Below, piece after piece: positions 25,756 to 33,922 of a stretch of DNA of 64,000 nucleotides. The stretch spans positions 1 to 64,000 of the forward strand of contig JBKQIF010000022.1 in NCBI GenBank assembly GCA_052148435.1, written 5' to 3'. Position numbers and translations under genes: made by a program. The stretch comes from JBEKYD01 sp052148435 (GTDB lineage Bacteria > Acidobacteriota > Terriglobia > Bryobacterales > Bryobacteraceae). The number at the start of each line of letters is the position of its first letter. The stretch's first letter is position 1. Under the pieces are notes generated by a model. It did no database searches and had not been told where the DNA came from. It saw nothing but the letters and a program-made list of their open reading frames with translations.

Positions 25756-26022
25756 CTACTGTAACCGCGGCCGGTTCTGCTCGTTCAGCACCAGGCCGTC
25801 GAAAATCGCCAGTACCTGCTTGCGGTAGGCGTAAACACGCTGCAGACTGGTTCGGAAGCTGGCTTCAAAGTCCCTGGCCTTCAACCACTTATCGATCGTC
25901 GCGCGAGGCACGTCGATATCCTGGCGCAAGTCGTCCACGTCGTGGCCGCGCAGAAACAGCCCGTAGAAGAAAGCCGCCTCGCGCTGCGGGGCCAGGGGAT
26001 CGAATTCGTCCTTCGCCATCAT
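25756..26022 (-). CDS. Small HTH-containing protein of unknown function
   Basis: 88 residues from ATG 26022 (a second ATG follows at once). The sequence LAPQREAAFFYGLFLRGHDVDDLRQDIDVPRATIDKWLKARDFE has the spacing of a helix-turn-helix (VDDLRQDIDVPRATIDKWL) followed by a basic aromatic helix (SLQRVYAYRKQVLAIFDGLVL). It looks like a lineage-specific conserved protein. Function is not known. The upstream in-frame extension to 26121 overlaps repeat DNA and is not included. Confidence 0.55.
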   Translation of the reverse strand: MMAKDEFDPLAPQREAAFFYGLFLRGHDVDDLRQDIDVPRATIDKWLKARDFEASFRTSLQRVYAYRKQVLAIFDGLVLNEQNRPRLQ

Positions 26023-26140
26023 AACGGGTACTAGCGAAAATGACAGTATACCGATGCCCTGCCGCCGTCGGCAAGTCCGCTTTGGGCTGCTGCGAGCACC
26101 TTCACCAAAGCGTCGGGCCATGCTCTATGATCGCACGCAC

Positions 26141-26192
26141 AGGAGCTTTCAGCGGTCAGCTAGGCGTACCGGAGCCGATTGCCGACCGCTCG
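26141..26192. repeat. REP-like element with AGCGGTCAGC ... GCCGACCGCT ends
   Basis: GAGCTTTCAGCGGTCAGC at the left and CCGATTGCCGACCGCT at the right form an imperfect inverted pair. The same ends bound the 31279-31480 element, and related sequence follows the RAYT gene at 33330. Confidence 0.6.
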
Positions 26193-26372
26193 AAATTTGT
26201 TGCGGGTGGAGTAGGAGCACGGACCGATCACGGTGCACGCGGGGCAGGCTGTTTATCGCCACGCGCGGTGAATGGATCCGCTACCGCACGCCGGAGGCGG
26301 ATGGCGCCGAGTATATCGCCATCTGCCTGCTGGCGTTCTCGCCAGCCACCGTGCACCGCAGCGCTTGGAAAT

Positions 26373-26396
26373 GGTGGCACAGGCTTTCACCTGTGA
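26373..26396. repeat. CACAGGCTTT-type repeat, degenerate single arm
   Basis: GGTGGCACAGGCTTTCACCTGTGA differs from the family palindrome by one or two bases and has no opposite arm. Confidence 0.6.
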
Positions 26397-26401
26397 GGAA
26401 T

Positions 26402-26791
26402 CTACCGTCCGGCTGCCCGCGCGGCTGCGCTACCACGGGTCTTGAACTGATACCGGTCGATTCGCACCGCCGCGCGGTGCCGCTCGGACCGAATCACGCG
26501 CCCCACCGCCACAAACTTCAGCGCACAGGTGCCATCCAGCATGGCAGGCCAGTCGACTGAAAGCTCCACGACATATCCGATCGGAAGCTGCTCCTCGGTG
26601 GTAAACAGAATGCCACGGCTGCCAAAATTTAGTGTCTTGCCGGCGCCGGAAATGGGCTTGTTTCGGGAGTGAAGCATTTTGTACTTCACTTCCTCCCGGA
26701 GGGGAAACCGGCTCTTCCCCCGCCGTTCCTCTGCTCCCCCGCAATTCGTACGCGGCTGCTGATCTGGTGTCTGATTGCCTTGAAGGTCCAT
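26402..26791 (-). CDS. PilZ-like domain protein
   Basis: 129 residues. After a polar N-terminal tail (about 1-28) the domain opens with RFPLREEVKYKM, an RxxxR-type c-di-GMP motif. It continues with NFGSRGILFTTEEQLPIGYVVELSVDWP, close to the second PilZ motif (N/D-x-S-x-x-G, here slightly shifted), and ends with strands around VAVGRVIRSERHRAAVRIDRYQF. Probably a c-di-GMP or degenerate PilZ effector. The partner is unknown. Monocistronic. Confidence 0.75.
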   Translation of the reverse strand: MDLQGNQTPDQQPRTNCGGAEERRGKSRFPLREEVKYKMLHSRNKPISGAGKTLNFGSRGILFTTEEQLPIGYVVELSVDWPAMLDGTCALKFVAVGRVIRSERHRAAVRIDRYQFKTRGSAAARAAGR

Positions 26792-26954
26792 AAGCCGTCA
26801 CTCTATGTTGACCGAGCAAGCTGCGCGACACAATAGGCTGAAAGCTCTAAGACCGAAGTAGGCGTCACCGGTACTACTACGAAGTTTATCGGGTACCGGC
26901 CGCAGCCTCGGCCTCATCCGGCAGCCCTTACGGCCACTTTGGTATGCTAGCCGC

Positions 26955-27701
26955 ATGGATCAGGAACAGCTTCGAACCCTTCTGGAAGAGGTACGGGACC
27001 GCTCGGTCGATATCGACGCCGCCCTCACCCGCCTTCGCCATTTGCCGTTCGAAGATCTGGGATTCGCCAAGGTGGATCATCACCGCCTGCTGCGCCACGG
27101 CATGCCGGAAGTGATCTTCGCCCAGGGCAAGACCCCGGAACAGGTCGCCGCCATCGCCGCTTCGTTGCTCGAGCACGCCCCCAATGTGTTGATTACGCGC
27201 GCCAGCCCTGCCTGCGCTCAACTGGTTCAGGAGAAACTGCCTGGAGGCGAGTTTTTCCCCCTTTCCGGCGCCATCCGCTTCTGGCGCGATCATTCCCTGG
27301 CCGGCAAAGGCACCATTGCCGTAGTCTGCGCCGGTACCAGCGACATGCCGGTTGCCGAAGAAGCCCAGATCACCGCCGAGGCGATGGGAAATGCGGTCGA
27401 TACCATTCACGATATCGGCGTGGCCGGCATCCATCGCCTGATGTACAACCGCGAACGCCTGATGGCCGCGCGCGTCATCGTCGTTTGCGCCGGCATGGAG
27501 GGCGCTCTGCCGAGCGCCATCGGCGGTATGGTTTCCTGTCCCGTTATCGCCGTTCCCACCAGCGTAGGCTACGGCGCCAGTTTTCACGGACTGGCAGCCT
27601 TGCTGGGAATGCTGAATAGCTGTGCCAGCAACGTGACCGTTGTAAATATCGACAATGGTTTCGGCGCCGGCTACGTGGCCAGCATAATTAATCGGATGTA
27701 A
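26955..27701 (+). CDS. larB: Nickel pincer cofactor biosynthesis protein LarB (carboxylase/hydrolase)
   Basis: 248 residues. The N-terminal FEDLGFAKVDHHRLLRHGMPEVIFAQGKTPEQ and the PurE-like C-terminal domain (VVCAGTSDMPVAEEAQITAEAMG, DIGVAGIHRL, VVCAGMEGALPSAIGGMVSCPVIAVPTSVGYG) are characteristic. It carboxylates nicotinic acid adenine dinucleotide in synthesis of the lactate racemase nickel cofactor. larC and larE are not in the window. A TATGCT hexamer ends six bases before the ATG, and no ribosome-binding site is seen. Confidence 0.95.
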   Translation: MDQEQLRTLLEEVRDRSVDIDAALTRLRHLPFEDLGFAKVDHHRLLRHGMPEVIFAQGKTPEQVAAIAASLLEHAPNVLITRASPACAQLVQEKLPGGEFFPLSGAIRFWRDHSLAGKGTIAVVCAGTSDMPVAEEAQITAEAMGNAVDTIHDIGVAGIHRLMYNRERLMAARVIVVCAGMEGALPSAIGGMVSCPVIAVPTSVGYGASFHGLAALLGMLNSCASNVTVVNIDNGFGAGYVASIINRM

Positions 27702-27884
27702 GTGGCCCAGGCTTTAACCGGCGAAATACCGCAAGGGCTCCAGGCTGGGGCGGACCCTGGGAACGCGCCACTTAGAGCAAGCCGCAGGCCGAAAGCTGTT
27801 ACGCTTGGGGACAGAGCGAATCCGGCTGCTGAAAGCCCGTAACGCAAAGCTGAGATCCGATTTGCTCATCTGGAGGAAATGCGT

Positions 27885-29222
27885 TTGGCAAAGCAACTGT
27901 TCGGCACCGACGGGATCCGCGGTGTCGCCGGCGAAGCGCCGCTCGACCCGGCTACGGTTTACGCACTTGGCGTTTCTCTAGGCCAGGAGGCGGCGTCCGG
28001 CCAGGCTGCCCCGGAGGTCGTCATCGGCACCGACACGCGGGAATCGGGCCCATGGCTGGCCGGATTAGTAGCCGGGGGGCTTGCCGCCGGTGGAGCGCGC
28101 GTGCGTTTTGCCGGTGTGACTACCACGCCCGCGGTGGCTTACCTGACGCGCAGCGGACCCTTCGCCGCGGGCGTCATGATTTCCGCGTCGCACAACCCTT
28201 ATCGCGATAATGGGATCAAGGTTTTCGACCACAGCGGTTTCAAGCTGCCCGATGCGGAAGAACACCGCATCGAGGGGGAAATCTTCCGGTTGCGCGAAAG
28301 TCTCTCTCCCCGGCCTTTGGCTCTCGATGCCGACCTGGGGCTCGATAGCGAATATCTCGCCTCTCTGGAATCCGCCGTGGCGGTTCGTTTTGACGGGCTT
28401 CACGTGGCGCTCGATTGCGGCAACGGAGCGGCTTACCGGCTAGGACCGGAGCTTTTCACCCGCCTGGGCGCCCGCGTGACCGCCTTCGCCGCCGAGCCCA
28501 ACGGCCAAAACATCAATCTGAATTGCGGCGCCACCTGCGTGGAGCCCCTGCGCCAGGTGGTGCTGGAAGCCGGCGCCGATTGTGGCGTGGCGTTTGACGG
28601 CGATGCCGACCGCGCCATCTTCGTCTCCTCACGAGGCAAGATTCTGAACGGCGACGCCGTGCTGCTGGCTGCCGCCCGTGCCCTGCGCGCGCGGGGAAAA
28701 CTGCCCGGCGATCTGGTGGTCGCAACGGTGATGTCCAACCTGGGCCTGGAGCGGGCCCTGGCAGCCGACGGCATCCGCATGCTTCGTACTCCGGTCGGCG
28801 ACAAGTATGTCCTGGAAGAAATGGTGCGCACCGGCGCCGTCCTGGGCGGGGAGCAATCCGGCCACGTCATCTTTCGCGAATGCGCCACCACCGGGGACGG
28901 CCTACTCACGGCGCTAAAAGTATTGGAAATATCACAGTTGTTTCGCTACGACCTGGAACTGATGACAGCGGATCTGCAAATCTACCCACAAAAGCTGGTA
29001 AACGTAAGGGTTAGGGAAAAAAAAGAATTAACCGAACTTCCCGCGGTGGCGCGGGAAATCCAGGCGGTGGAGGCCGCATTTGCCGGAGCGGGACGGGTGC
29101 TGGTCCGTTTTTCAGGCACCGAACCGCTCGCCAGAGTTATGGTAGAAGGCCCGGATCCCGAACGTGTGGAACAGTTTACGGAATCGATTGCGGCCGCCAT
29201 CCGCAAAGAGATGGGAGCCTGA
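27885..29222 (+). CDS. glmM: Phosphoglucosamine mutase
   Basis: 445 residues from TTG 27885, chosen because GGAGG (27872-27876) is eight bases away and the product begins with the usual AKQLFGTDGIRG. ATG 27879, two codons upstream, is an alternative but too close to the GGAGG. It converts glucosamine-6-P to glucosamine-1-P for UDP-GlcNAc. The phosphoserine loop is ISASHNPYRDNGIKVF, the metal loop DGDADRAIFV, the sugar loop GGEQSGHVIF and the phosphate-binding RFSGTEPLARVMVEG. Confidence 0.96.
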   Translation: MAKQLFGTDGIRGVAGEAPLDPATVYALGVSLGQEAASGQAAPEVVIGTDTRESGPWLAGLVAGGLAAGGARVRFAGVTTTPAVAYLTRSGPFAAGVMISASHNPYRDNGIKVFDHSGFKLPDAEEHRIEGEIFRLRESLSPRPLALDADLGLDSEYLASLESAVAVRFDGLHVALDCGNGAAYRLGPELFTRLGARVTAFAAEPNGQNINLNCGATCVEPLRQVVLEAGADCGVAFDGDADRAIFVSSRGKILNGDAVLLAAARALRARGKLPGDLVVATVMSNLGLERALAADGIRMLRTPVGDKYVLEEMVRTGAVLGGEQSGHVIFRECATTGDGLLTALKVLEISQLFRYDLELMTADLQIYPQKLVNVRVREKKELTELPAVAREIQAVEAAFAGAGRVLVRFSGTEPLARVMVEGPDPERVEQFTESIAAAIRKEMGA

Positions 29223-29457
29223 TCGAGTCACCGGGCCGCGAGCGAGGAAGCGGTTTTCGGCACGGCTCTTTGTTGACACAGTTTTACGGGCCGGGGCTGC
29301 AACCTTAGTACCTGACACACCGTCTTAATACTGAGAGCGTTTCTGAAGATTGGCCTCCCGGGACAGTGATGTTCTGTGGGCCCACCGGCGGCTGTTATCC
29401 TCCGAGCGGCCGCCGGATTTTTTTGGCAATCCCGCCGCTGTGCCACACTGGAATTCT
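29223..29457. other. Intergenic region between glmM and DUF5060 gene
   Basis: 235 bp. A TTGACA hexamer occurs near 29273 without a matching -10 at normal spacing. No palindromic repeat or coding frame was found. Confidence 0.3.
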
Positions 29458-31278
29458 ATGCGCCTGGGATGGGCGATACTCCTCGTGGTCGCGCCGCTGA
29501 CCCTCAATCCGCAAAGCACGCCGCCGGCTGCGTCATCCTGCGATAATACCCCGGCTTATTCCACCTGCGACCTGGTACTGGAGCTCACCGGCCCCGATGC
29601 CGCGGCGCATCCCGATCCGTATACATCCGTCGACCTCAAGGCCGAGTTGCGCTCGCCCAATATGCGCACCTACGGCATCCCGGCTTTCTGGGACGGCGGG
29701 CGCCGCATGGCGCTGCGCTTCGCGCCCACCGAAGCCGGGCGCTGGGAATATCGCCTGACCAGCAATATCGACGCCTGGAACGGCCTGACCGGCTTTTTCA
29801 CGGCCGCGGCCTCGGATTCCCCCGGCTTCGCCGCGCCAGCCAACGTCAATCACTGGGCCTATAAAGCCCGCAACCTGCCCCACCTCTGGATGGCCGTGAC
29901 CGAGCCGCGCTTCGCCTTCTGGAGCGACGAAGAATTCCAGCGCGTGGCCGACGCCCGCCTGGCGCAGAAATTCAATCACCTGCGCGGTCTGGTGCTGGGC
30001 GACAGCCCGGACGCGGCCCTGTCCCCTTCCGGCCTTCCCGATCTTCGCCAATTCGCCCGTCTGGACACCCGCGTGCGTTACTGGAATCGAAAGGGTGGCA
30101 TGGTCGACCTGGTGCTGGCATCGAGCGCCGGTGCGCTGGCCCGCGCCCTGCCCGCCGCCGACGCGCGTCACCGCTTTCTGCGCTTCCTCGCCGGCCGCTA
30201 CGCCGCCATGAACGTCACCTGGGAGCTGGCCTCGTCGTTTGAGAACGACAACCTGTCCCGCGCCGTCCTGGACGACACCGGCAACACTCTCAAACAGCTT
30301 GACAGCTATCATCACCCCCTTACCACTGGCGCTGAGATCACCTCCGGTCCGCTCCTCGATGGCGGCTGGATGGATTTCCTCAGCTACGGTACCGCCGACC
30401 CTTCTATCGGCGCTATCGAGCACCAACTTTACCAGCAGCCCGCCGTGGCCCGTTTGGGCCGCGAAAACAGCGGGGCGGGGAAGTCTTCCCCCTCCGACGC
30501 GGACGCCGCCGAATTCCGTCATCGCCTCTGGAACGCCGCCATGAATGGCCAATATCCGGTGTATCAGAACTCGGGCGCCGGTCCGGCCTACGCCACCTCG
30601 CCCGGCGCCAGGTCCATGACCGTCTGGTTCGATTTCATGCTCACCACCCGCCACTGGGACCTGGAGCCGTACTTCGAGCTCGATGGCGGCCGCGCGCTGG
30701 CATTGCCCGACGTCGAATATATCGTTTATGTGGATAAGCCCGGACCGGTGGAACTCACCGTCGCCCGTCATTCTTACGACGTCGTCTGGATGGACCCCGC
30801 CGATGGCAGCACCCAGCGGCACAAATACAGCGGCGAGCACTTTGTCGGCGAGCCGCCCGACCGCTTCCACGATTGGGTGCTGCACCTGGTGCGCGAGGGC
30901 GCCTTGCAGAGCATGAACCGCTCATACAAGTTCGAATCCCGCGACGCGCCCGTGCAGGAAATCCAGGTCAACCCGGAAAAGGTGCCGTTCGAAATCGACG
31001 CGCCTTCGGGCGATGTCACCCTCGGCAAGCCCGCCTACTTCTCCGTCAAGCTGAAGCGCACCACCCGCGGCACTCGCAACATGCTCTGGCTCTGGACGTG
31101 CGAAGTGACGGAAGGGCGCCAGGGCTATCGCGTCCTGGGCACTACCCGGCAGGGGACCTTTAATCCGCCCGCCGGCCTGGCCAACGAATACCCCGCCAAC
31201 CTTCTACTCCGTGTTTACGGCATGAACGGCTACGGAACGGTCTTTATGTCACCCAAGGGATTCGGATTGAATCGATGA
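29458..31278 (+). CDS. Secreted DUF5060-domain protein (DUF4038/apiosidase-like)
   Basis: 606 residues from ATG 29458, which gives a signal peptide MRLGWAILLVVAPLTLNPQS (about 1-20). Then comes a DUF5060-like immunoglobulin-type domain (about 35-125: YTSVDLKAELRSPN, GGRRMALRFAPTEAGRWEYRLTSN). A TIM-barrel-like central region follows, with FNHLRGLVLGDSP and WELASSFENDN (possible catalytic E), and C-terminal beta domains. Proteins of this design are polysaccharide-degrading glycosidases or their inactive relatives. The target is unknown. Confidence 0.7.
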   Translation: MRLGWAILLVVAPLTLNPQSTPPAASSCDNTPAYSTCDLVLELTGPDAAAHPDPYTSVDLKAELRSPNMRTYGIPAFWDGGRRMALRFAPTEAGRWEYRLTSNIDAWNGLTGFFTAAASDSPGFAAPANVNHWAYKARNLPHLWMAVTEPRFAFWSDEEFQRVADARLAQKFNHLRGLVLGDSPDAALSPSGLPDLRQFARLDTRVRYWNRKGGMVDLVLASSAGALARALPAADARHRFLRFLAGRYAAMNVTWELASSFENDNLSRAVLDDTGNTLKQLDSYHHPLTTGAEITSGPLLDGGWMDFLSYGTADPSIGAIEHQLYQQPAVARLGRENSGAGKSSPSDADAAEFRHRLWNAAMNGQYPVYQNSGAGPAYATSPGARSMTVWFDFMLTTRHWDLEPYFELDGGRALALPDVEYIVYVDKPGPVELTVARHSYDVVWMDPADGSTQRHKYSGEHFVGEPPDRFHDWVLHLVREGALQSMNRSYKFESRDAPVQEIQVNPEKVPFEIDAPSGDVTLGKPAYFSVKLKRTTRGTRNMLWLWTCEVTEGRQGYRVLGTTRQGTFNPPAGLANEYPANLLLRVYGMNGYGTVFMSPKGFGLNR

Positions 31279-31327
31279 GAAGAAGCTCTCAGCGGTCGGC
31301 GGTCCGCTACACCGGCGCGGTGCGAGA

Positions 31328-31349
31328 CCGGAACTTAGTTCCGGTTTTT
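31328..31349 (+). terminator. Rho-independent terminator 1 after DUF5060 gene
   Basis: The perfect palindrome CCGGAACTTAGTTCCGG is followed by TTTTT. Confidence 0.65.
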
Positions 31350-31378
31350 GCCCGCAAGTCATTGATTCTTGGTTTAAG

Positions 31379-31402
31379 AACCGGGACTTTTGTCCCGGTT
31401 TT
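31379..31402 (+). terminator. Terminator-like hairpin 2
   Basis: AACCGGGAC-TTTT-GTCCCGG followed by TTTT. It lies 30 bp after terminator 1, inside the same repeat element. Confidence 0.55.
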
Positions 31403-31480
31403 GGGTTTTCACGCCGGCGGCGTACTGGCTGTTGAGTGCCCAAAGCCGATCCCTGAAGGCCGATTGCCGACCGCTCTTCC

Positions 31481-32167
31481 ATGCCCTTGATCCTCGCTCT
31501 CGACACCACTCGCGACGACGCCAGTCTGGCGTTGGCCCGAGGCGATCTTATCCTGGAGGAGATCAGCCTGGCTTCTCCCTCCGGATTCGCTCACGTCATC
31601 CACAACGCCATCGACGCGCTCTTATCGCGCCACGGGTTGAGTATCGCCGCCGTGGATTGTTTTGCGGCGGCTTCCGGGCCCGGGTCGTTCACCGGCGTTC
31701 GCGTCGGCCTGGCATGCGTGAAGGGTTTGGCGGAAGCGCTGGCGAAGCCCGCCGTGGGAGTCTCCAGCTTGCAAGCCCTCGCCACTTTCGGCCAGGCCCC
31801 GTTACGCGCTGCCGTGCTCGATGCCCGCCGCGGCCAGATCTACGGCGCCGTCTACAATGCCTCCGGCCACCTGGTCTCGGAGGAAGTCGTGGCTGCGCTC
31901 GCCGCCTGGCTGCCCACGCTTCCCACCGCGGACCTTCAGTTCATCCGCATCGAAGGCCAGCAGTTGGCCCTGCCGCTGCCGCCGGAAGCCGCAATCGCGA
32001 CCGCTCCCCGCTCCCAGGCCGCCGCCATTGCCGCGATCGCTCTGGGCCGCCTGGAGGCCGGTCTGGCTTCCGACCCGGCAGCTCTCGATGCCAATTACGT
32101 CCGCCGGTCCGACGCCGAGCTTTTCTGGACCGAGCCGCGACCAGCCGGCAAAATCCTTCCGCCTTAA
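31481..32167 (+). CDS. tsaB: tRNA t6A37 biosynthesis protein TsaB
   Basis: 228 residues. The ASKHA-fold N-terminus LILALDTTRDDASLAL, the conserved FAAASGPGSFTGVRVGLACVKGLAEAL near 60-88 and AVLDARRGQIYGAVY are diagnostic. TsaB is the non-catalytic partner of TsaD in threonylcarbamoyl-adenosine formation on tRNA. The C-terminal YVRRSDAELFW motif is also present. Confidence 0.95.
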   Translation: MPLILALDTTRDDASLALARGDLILEEISLASPSGFAHVIHNAIDALLSRHGLSIAAVDCFAAASGPGSFTGVRVGLACVKGLAEALAKPAVGVSSLQALATFGQAPLRAAVLDARRGQIYGAVYNASGHLVSEEVVAALAAWLPTLPTADLQFIRIEGQQLALPLPPEAAIATAPRSQAAAIAAIALGRLEAGLASDPAALDANYVRRSDAELFWTEPRPAGKILPP

Positions 32168-32272
32168 TGAATCGCTCCGATTTGAACGCACGTCCGTATG
32201 CCGCGTCGTTTGGTTGCAGCTTTCGGTATCATCGGTATCGACGAAAGGGTCAACCCACAGTGTTGTACCAGA

Positions 32273-32566
32273 ATGATCACCCGTCTCACCATCGATAAAG
32301 CAGGCCGCGTCGTCATTCCCAAGCCGCTGCGGGAAGAGCTGCGTCTGGAGGCCGGTGACAGCCTGGAAATGGAAAGCGCCGGTGAGCGGATCATTCTCCG
32401 CCCGGTCCGTGGGACAGGACCGCTTACCAAAGAGCACGGCGTATGGGTATTTCACGCCGGGCAACCCCTGCCCGCTTCCGCCACCGATGCGATGCTGCCG
32501 CTGATACGCGAGGAACGCGACCTGGCTAACCTCGGCAATGGCAGTCTCGCCAGAACTTCGATTTGA
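32273..32566 (+). CDS. AbrB/SpoVT (MazE-like) family DNA-binding protein
   Basis: 97 residues from ATG 32273. The swapped-hairpin barrel sequence MITRLTIDKAGRVVIPKPLREELRLEAGDSLEME spans the first 40 residues. The tail (LPASATDAMLPLIREERDLANL) looks like an antitoxin C-terminus. No toxin gene is adjacent: the next gene is a RAYT transposase. It may be an orphan antitoxin or a transition-state-type regulator. Confidence 0.85.
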   Translation: MITRLTIDKAGRVVIPKPLREELRLEAGDSLEMESAGERIILRPVRGTGPLTKEHGVWVFHAGQPLPASATDAMLPLIREERDLANLGNGSLARTSI

Positions 32567-32625
32567 GAAGCCGCCGGTCCTCAAAACAATTGAGATTTCC
32601 ACGCCGTTTTCGCCACCAGCGAAGT

Positions 32626-33333
32626 ATGGCTCGACGTCCCCGCGTGATCATACCCGGACTTGCTCACCACGTCACCCAAGCCGGCAACAACCGTCAGGAA
32701 ATCTTCACTTACAATGACGACCGGCGCCTGTATCTGGATTTGTTGGGGCGCTACGCCCAACGCTACGAAGCGCATATTCTGGCCTACTGCCTGATGGCCG
32801 ACCATGTGCACCTGGTGGTGGTGCCCCAGCGCGAGTTTTCCCTGGCGTGCCTGATGGGACGCACCAATACCGAATACACCATGGCGTGGAATCGCGTGGA
32901 ACGCCGCAGCGGCCACCTCTGGCATAGCCGGTTCCGTTCCTGCCCGGTGGAAACCGCGCTCTTGCATTCCGTGCTGCGCTACGTCGAACGCGGGCCGGTG
33001 CGTGCCGGCCTGGAACAGCGCGCCTGGGACTATCCCTGGTCGAGCGCCCGCTACCATTCCATCGGCCCCGATTCCGATGCCATCCCCAATCACCGAGCGC
33101 TCCGCTCGCTGCGCGATTGGGACCCGGCGCGATGGAAGGAACTGCTCAGCGCCCAGGAAACGCCGCTCGATTTGGAGCAGGTTCGGCGCGCCACCATGAC
33201 GGGGCGGCCGCTCGGTTCGCCCGCCTTCATCCACCAACTGGAAACCGAAACCGGCCTCTCCCTGAGGAGTCGCCCGCGCGGCCGCCCCCGCAAGACAATG
33301 GCAAGAAGCTACGGCGTCTTCACCCCGCTGTAG
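32626..33333 (+). CDS. REP-associated tyrosine transposase (RAYT, Y1/HUH family)
   Basis: 235 residues from ATG 32626. The start MARRPRVIIPGLAHHVTQAGNNRQEIF, the HUH metal motif MADHVHLVVVP, the GHLWHSRFRSCPVE motif and the candidate nucleophile tyrosine in LRYVERGPVRAGL followed by YPWSSA are all standard for the IS200/IS605-related RAYT group. RAYTs act on REP hairpins with a 5' GTAG-type guide. A REP-like palindrome starts at the stop codon of this gene (33330), giving a REPtron-like arrangement. The gene appears intact. Confidence 0.92.
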   Translation: MARRPRVIIPGLAHHVTQAGNNRQEIFTYNDDRRLYLDLLGRYAQRYEAHILAYCLMADHVHLVVVPQREFSLACLMGRTNTEYTMAWNRVERRSGHLWHSRFRSCPVETALLHSVLRYVERGPVRAGLEQRAWDYPWSSARYHSIGPDSDAIPNHRALRSLRDWDPARWKELLSAQETPLDLEQVRRATMTGRPLGSPAFIHQLETETGLSLRSRPRGRPRKTMARSYGVFTPL

Positions 33334-33408
33334 GAGCGGTCAGCTTTCGGCAATCGGCGATCAGCGAACTGGCCGCCGGAAGCTGACGGCTGACCGCCGA
33401 TAGCTCTT
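33330..33408. repeat. REP-like palindromic element beside RAYT gene
   Basis: It begins GTAGGAGCGGTCAGCTTTCGG and has an inverted counterpart ending GCTGACGGCTGACCGCCGA. Between them is a second hairpin-like pair (CGGCGATCAGC / GGCCGCCGG, partial). It overlaps the RAYT stop codon and ends just before the cupin gene stop. It shares the AGCGGTCAGC core with 26141 and 31279. Confidence 0.65.
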
Positions 33409-33409
33409 C

Positions 33410-33874
33410 TTATTGCCCGATCTTCATGAGCAGGTAGGCGAACTGTTTGCCGGCGGCGATTTTCATCTGGTGGGGCGTGCCCGCCGGAATAATCACAAAG
33501 TCGCCGGGAGCGATCTGAGTCTCCGTGCCGCCCGTAATCGCGCTGCCGCGCACCTCGTGGGGCTGGGTGGTCTTGGCATCCACGATGGTTCCGCCCGTGA
33601 TCAGGGTAGCTTCCCCGGCCTGCGCCACGAACACATCCGCCTGTGTCTCGTGCATTTCGGCGCCGCCCGATGCCGCGCGCAACGCGAACGAGACCGAGTT
33701 GGTTCCCACGCCGGCCAACCTTGCCATAGCCATGTTCGTTCTCGGGTCGACCTTCGGCCCCAGGGTCGTGGGCAACTGCCGCAGCTCAGCCGCTTTCCAT
33801 ACGTGCGCCACCGGCGCGTCCGCCGCCACTGCAGCCAGGACGGCGCAGCCCAGCATTATCGCAATTCGTCGCAT
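33410..33874 (-). CDS. Secreted cupin-domain protein
   Basis: 154 residues. A signal peptide (IAIMLGCAVLAAVAADA, ending near 19) is followed by a single cupin fold. The first motif is weak (MHETQADVFVAQAGEATLITGG) and the second is PGDFVIIPAGTPHQMKIA. Only part of the usual His/Glu metal set is present (H in MHETQ and in PHQ), so metal binding is uncertain. Likely periplasmic. A TACCAT hexamer ends six bases before the ATG. Confidence 0.8.
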   Translation of the reverse strand: MRRIAIMLGCAVLAAVAADAPVAHVWKAAELRQLPTTLGPKVDPRTNMAMARLAGVGTNSVSFALRAASGGAEMHETQADVFVAQAGEATLITGGTIVDAKTTQPHEVRGSAITGGTETQIAPGDFVIIPAGTPHQMKIAAGKQFAYLLMKIGQ

Positions 33875-33922
33875 GCGGATATGGTATCACCGCGCCTGCA
33901 ACCCGCGGCCCGGACTCCCGGT

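Larger units (their letters stand above)
26023..26401. other. 379-bp intergenic region with repeat elements and a possible coding relic
   Basis: Contains a REP-like element with AGCGGTCAGC and GCCGACCGCT ends (26141-26192) and one CACAGGCTTT-type half repeat (26373-26396). Between them, about 26238-26366, a plus-strand frame (WIRYRTPEADGAEYIAICLLAF) resembles the tail of a short protein common in this lineage. No intact gene is seen. Confidence 0.5.
31279..31480. repeat. About 200-bp repeat element with AGCGGTCGGC-type inverted ends
   Basis: The left end (GAAGCTCTCAGCGGTCGGC) and right end (CCGATTGCCGACCGCTCTTC) are imperfect inverted copies and match the ends of the 52-bp element at 26141. 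The interior carries two hairpins with T-tracts. It fills exactly the gap between the DUF5060 stop and the tsaB start and encodes nothing. It resembles a miniature, non-autonomous element. Confidence 0.6.

Noticed and set aside
29270..29300. TTGACA hexamer as promoter for the DUF5060 gene
   Set aside because: No acceptable -10 at 16-18 bp, and it lies about 185 bp before the start codon.
32165..32190. GATTTGAAC, resembling a tRNA T-loop on the minus strand
   Set aside because: No acceptor stem, anticodon arm or D-arm could be assembled around it. It overlaps the tsaB 3' region.
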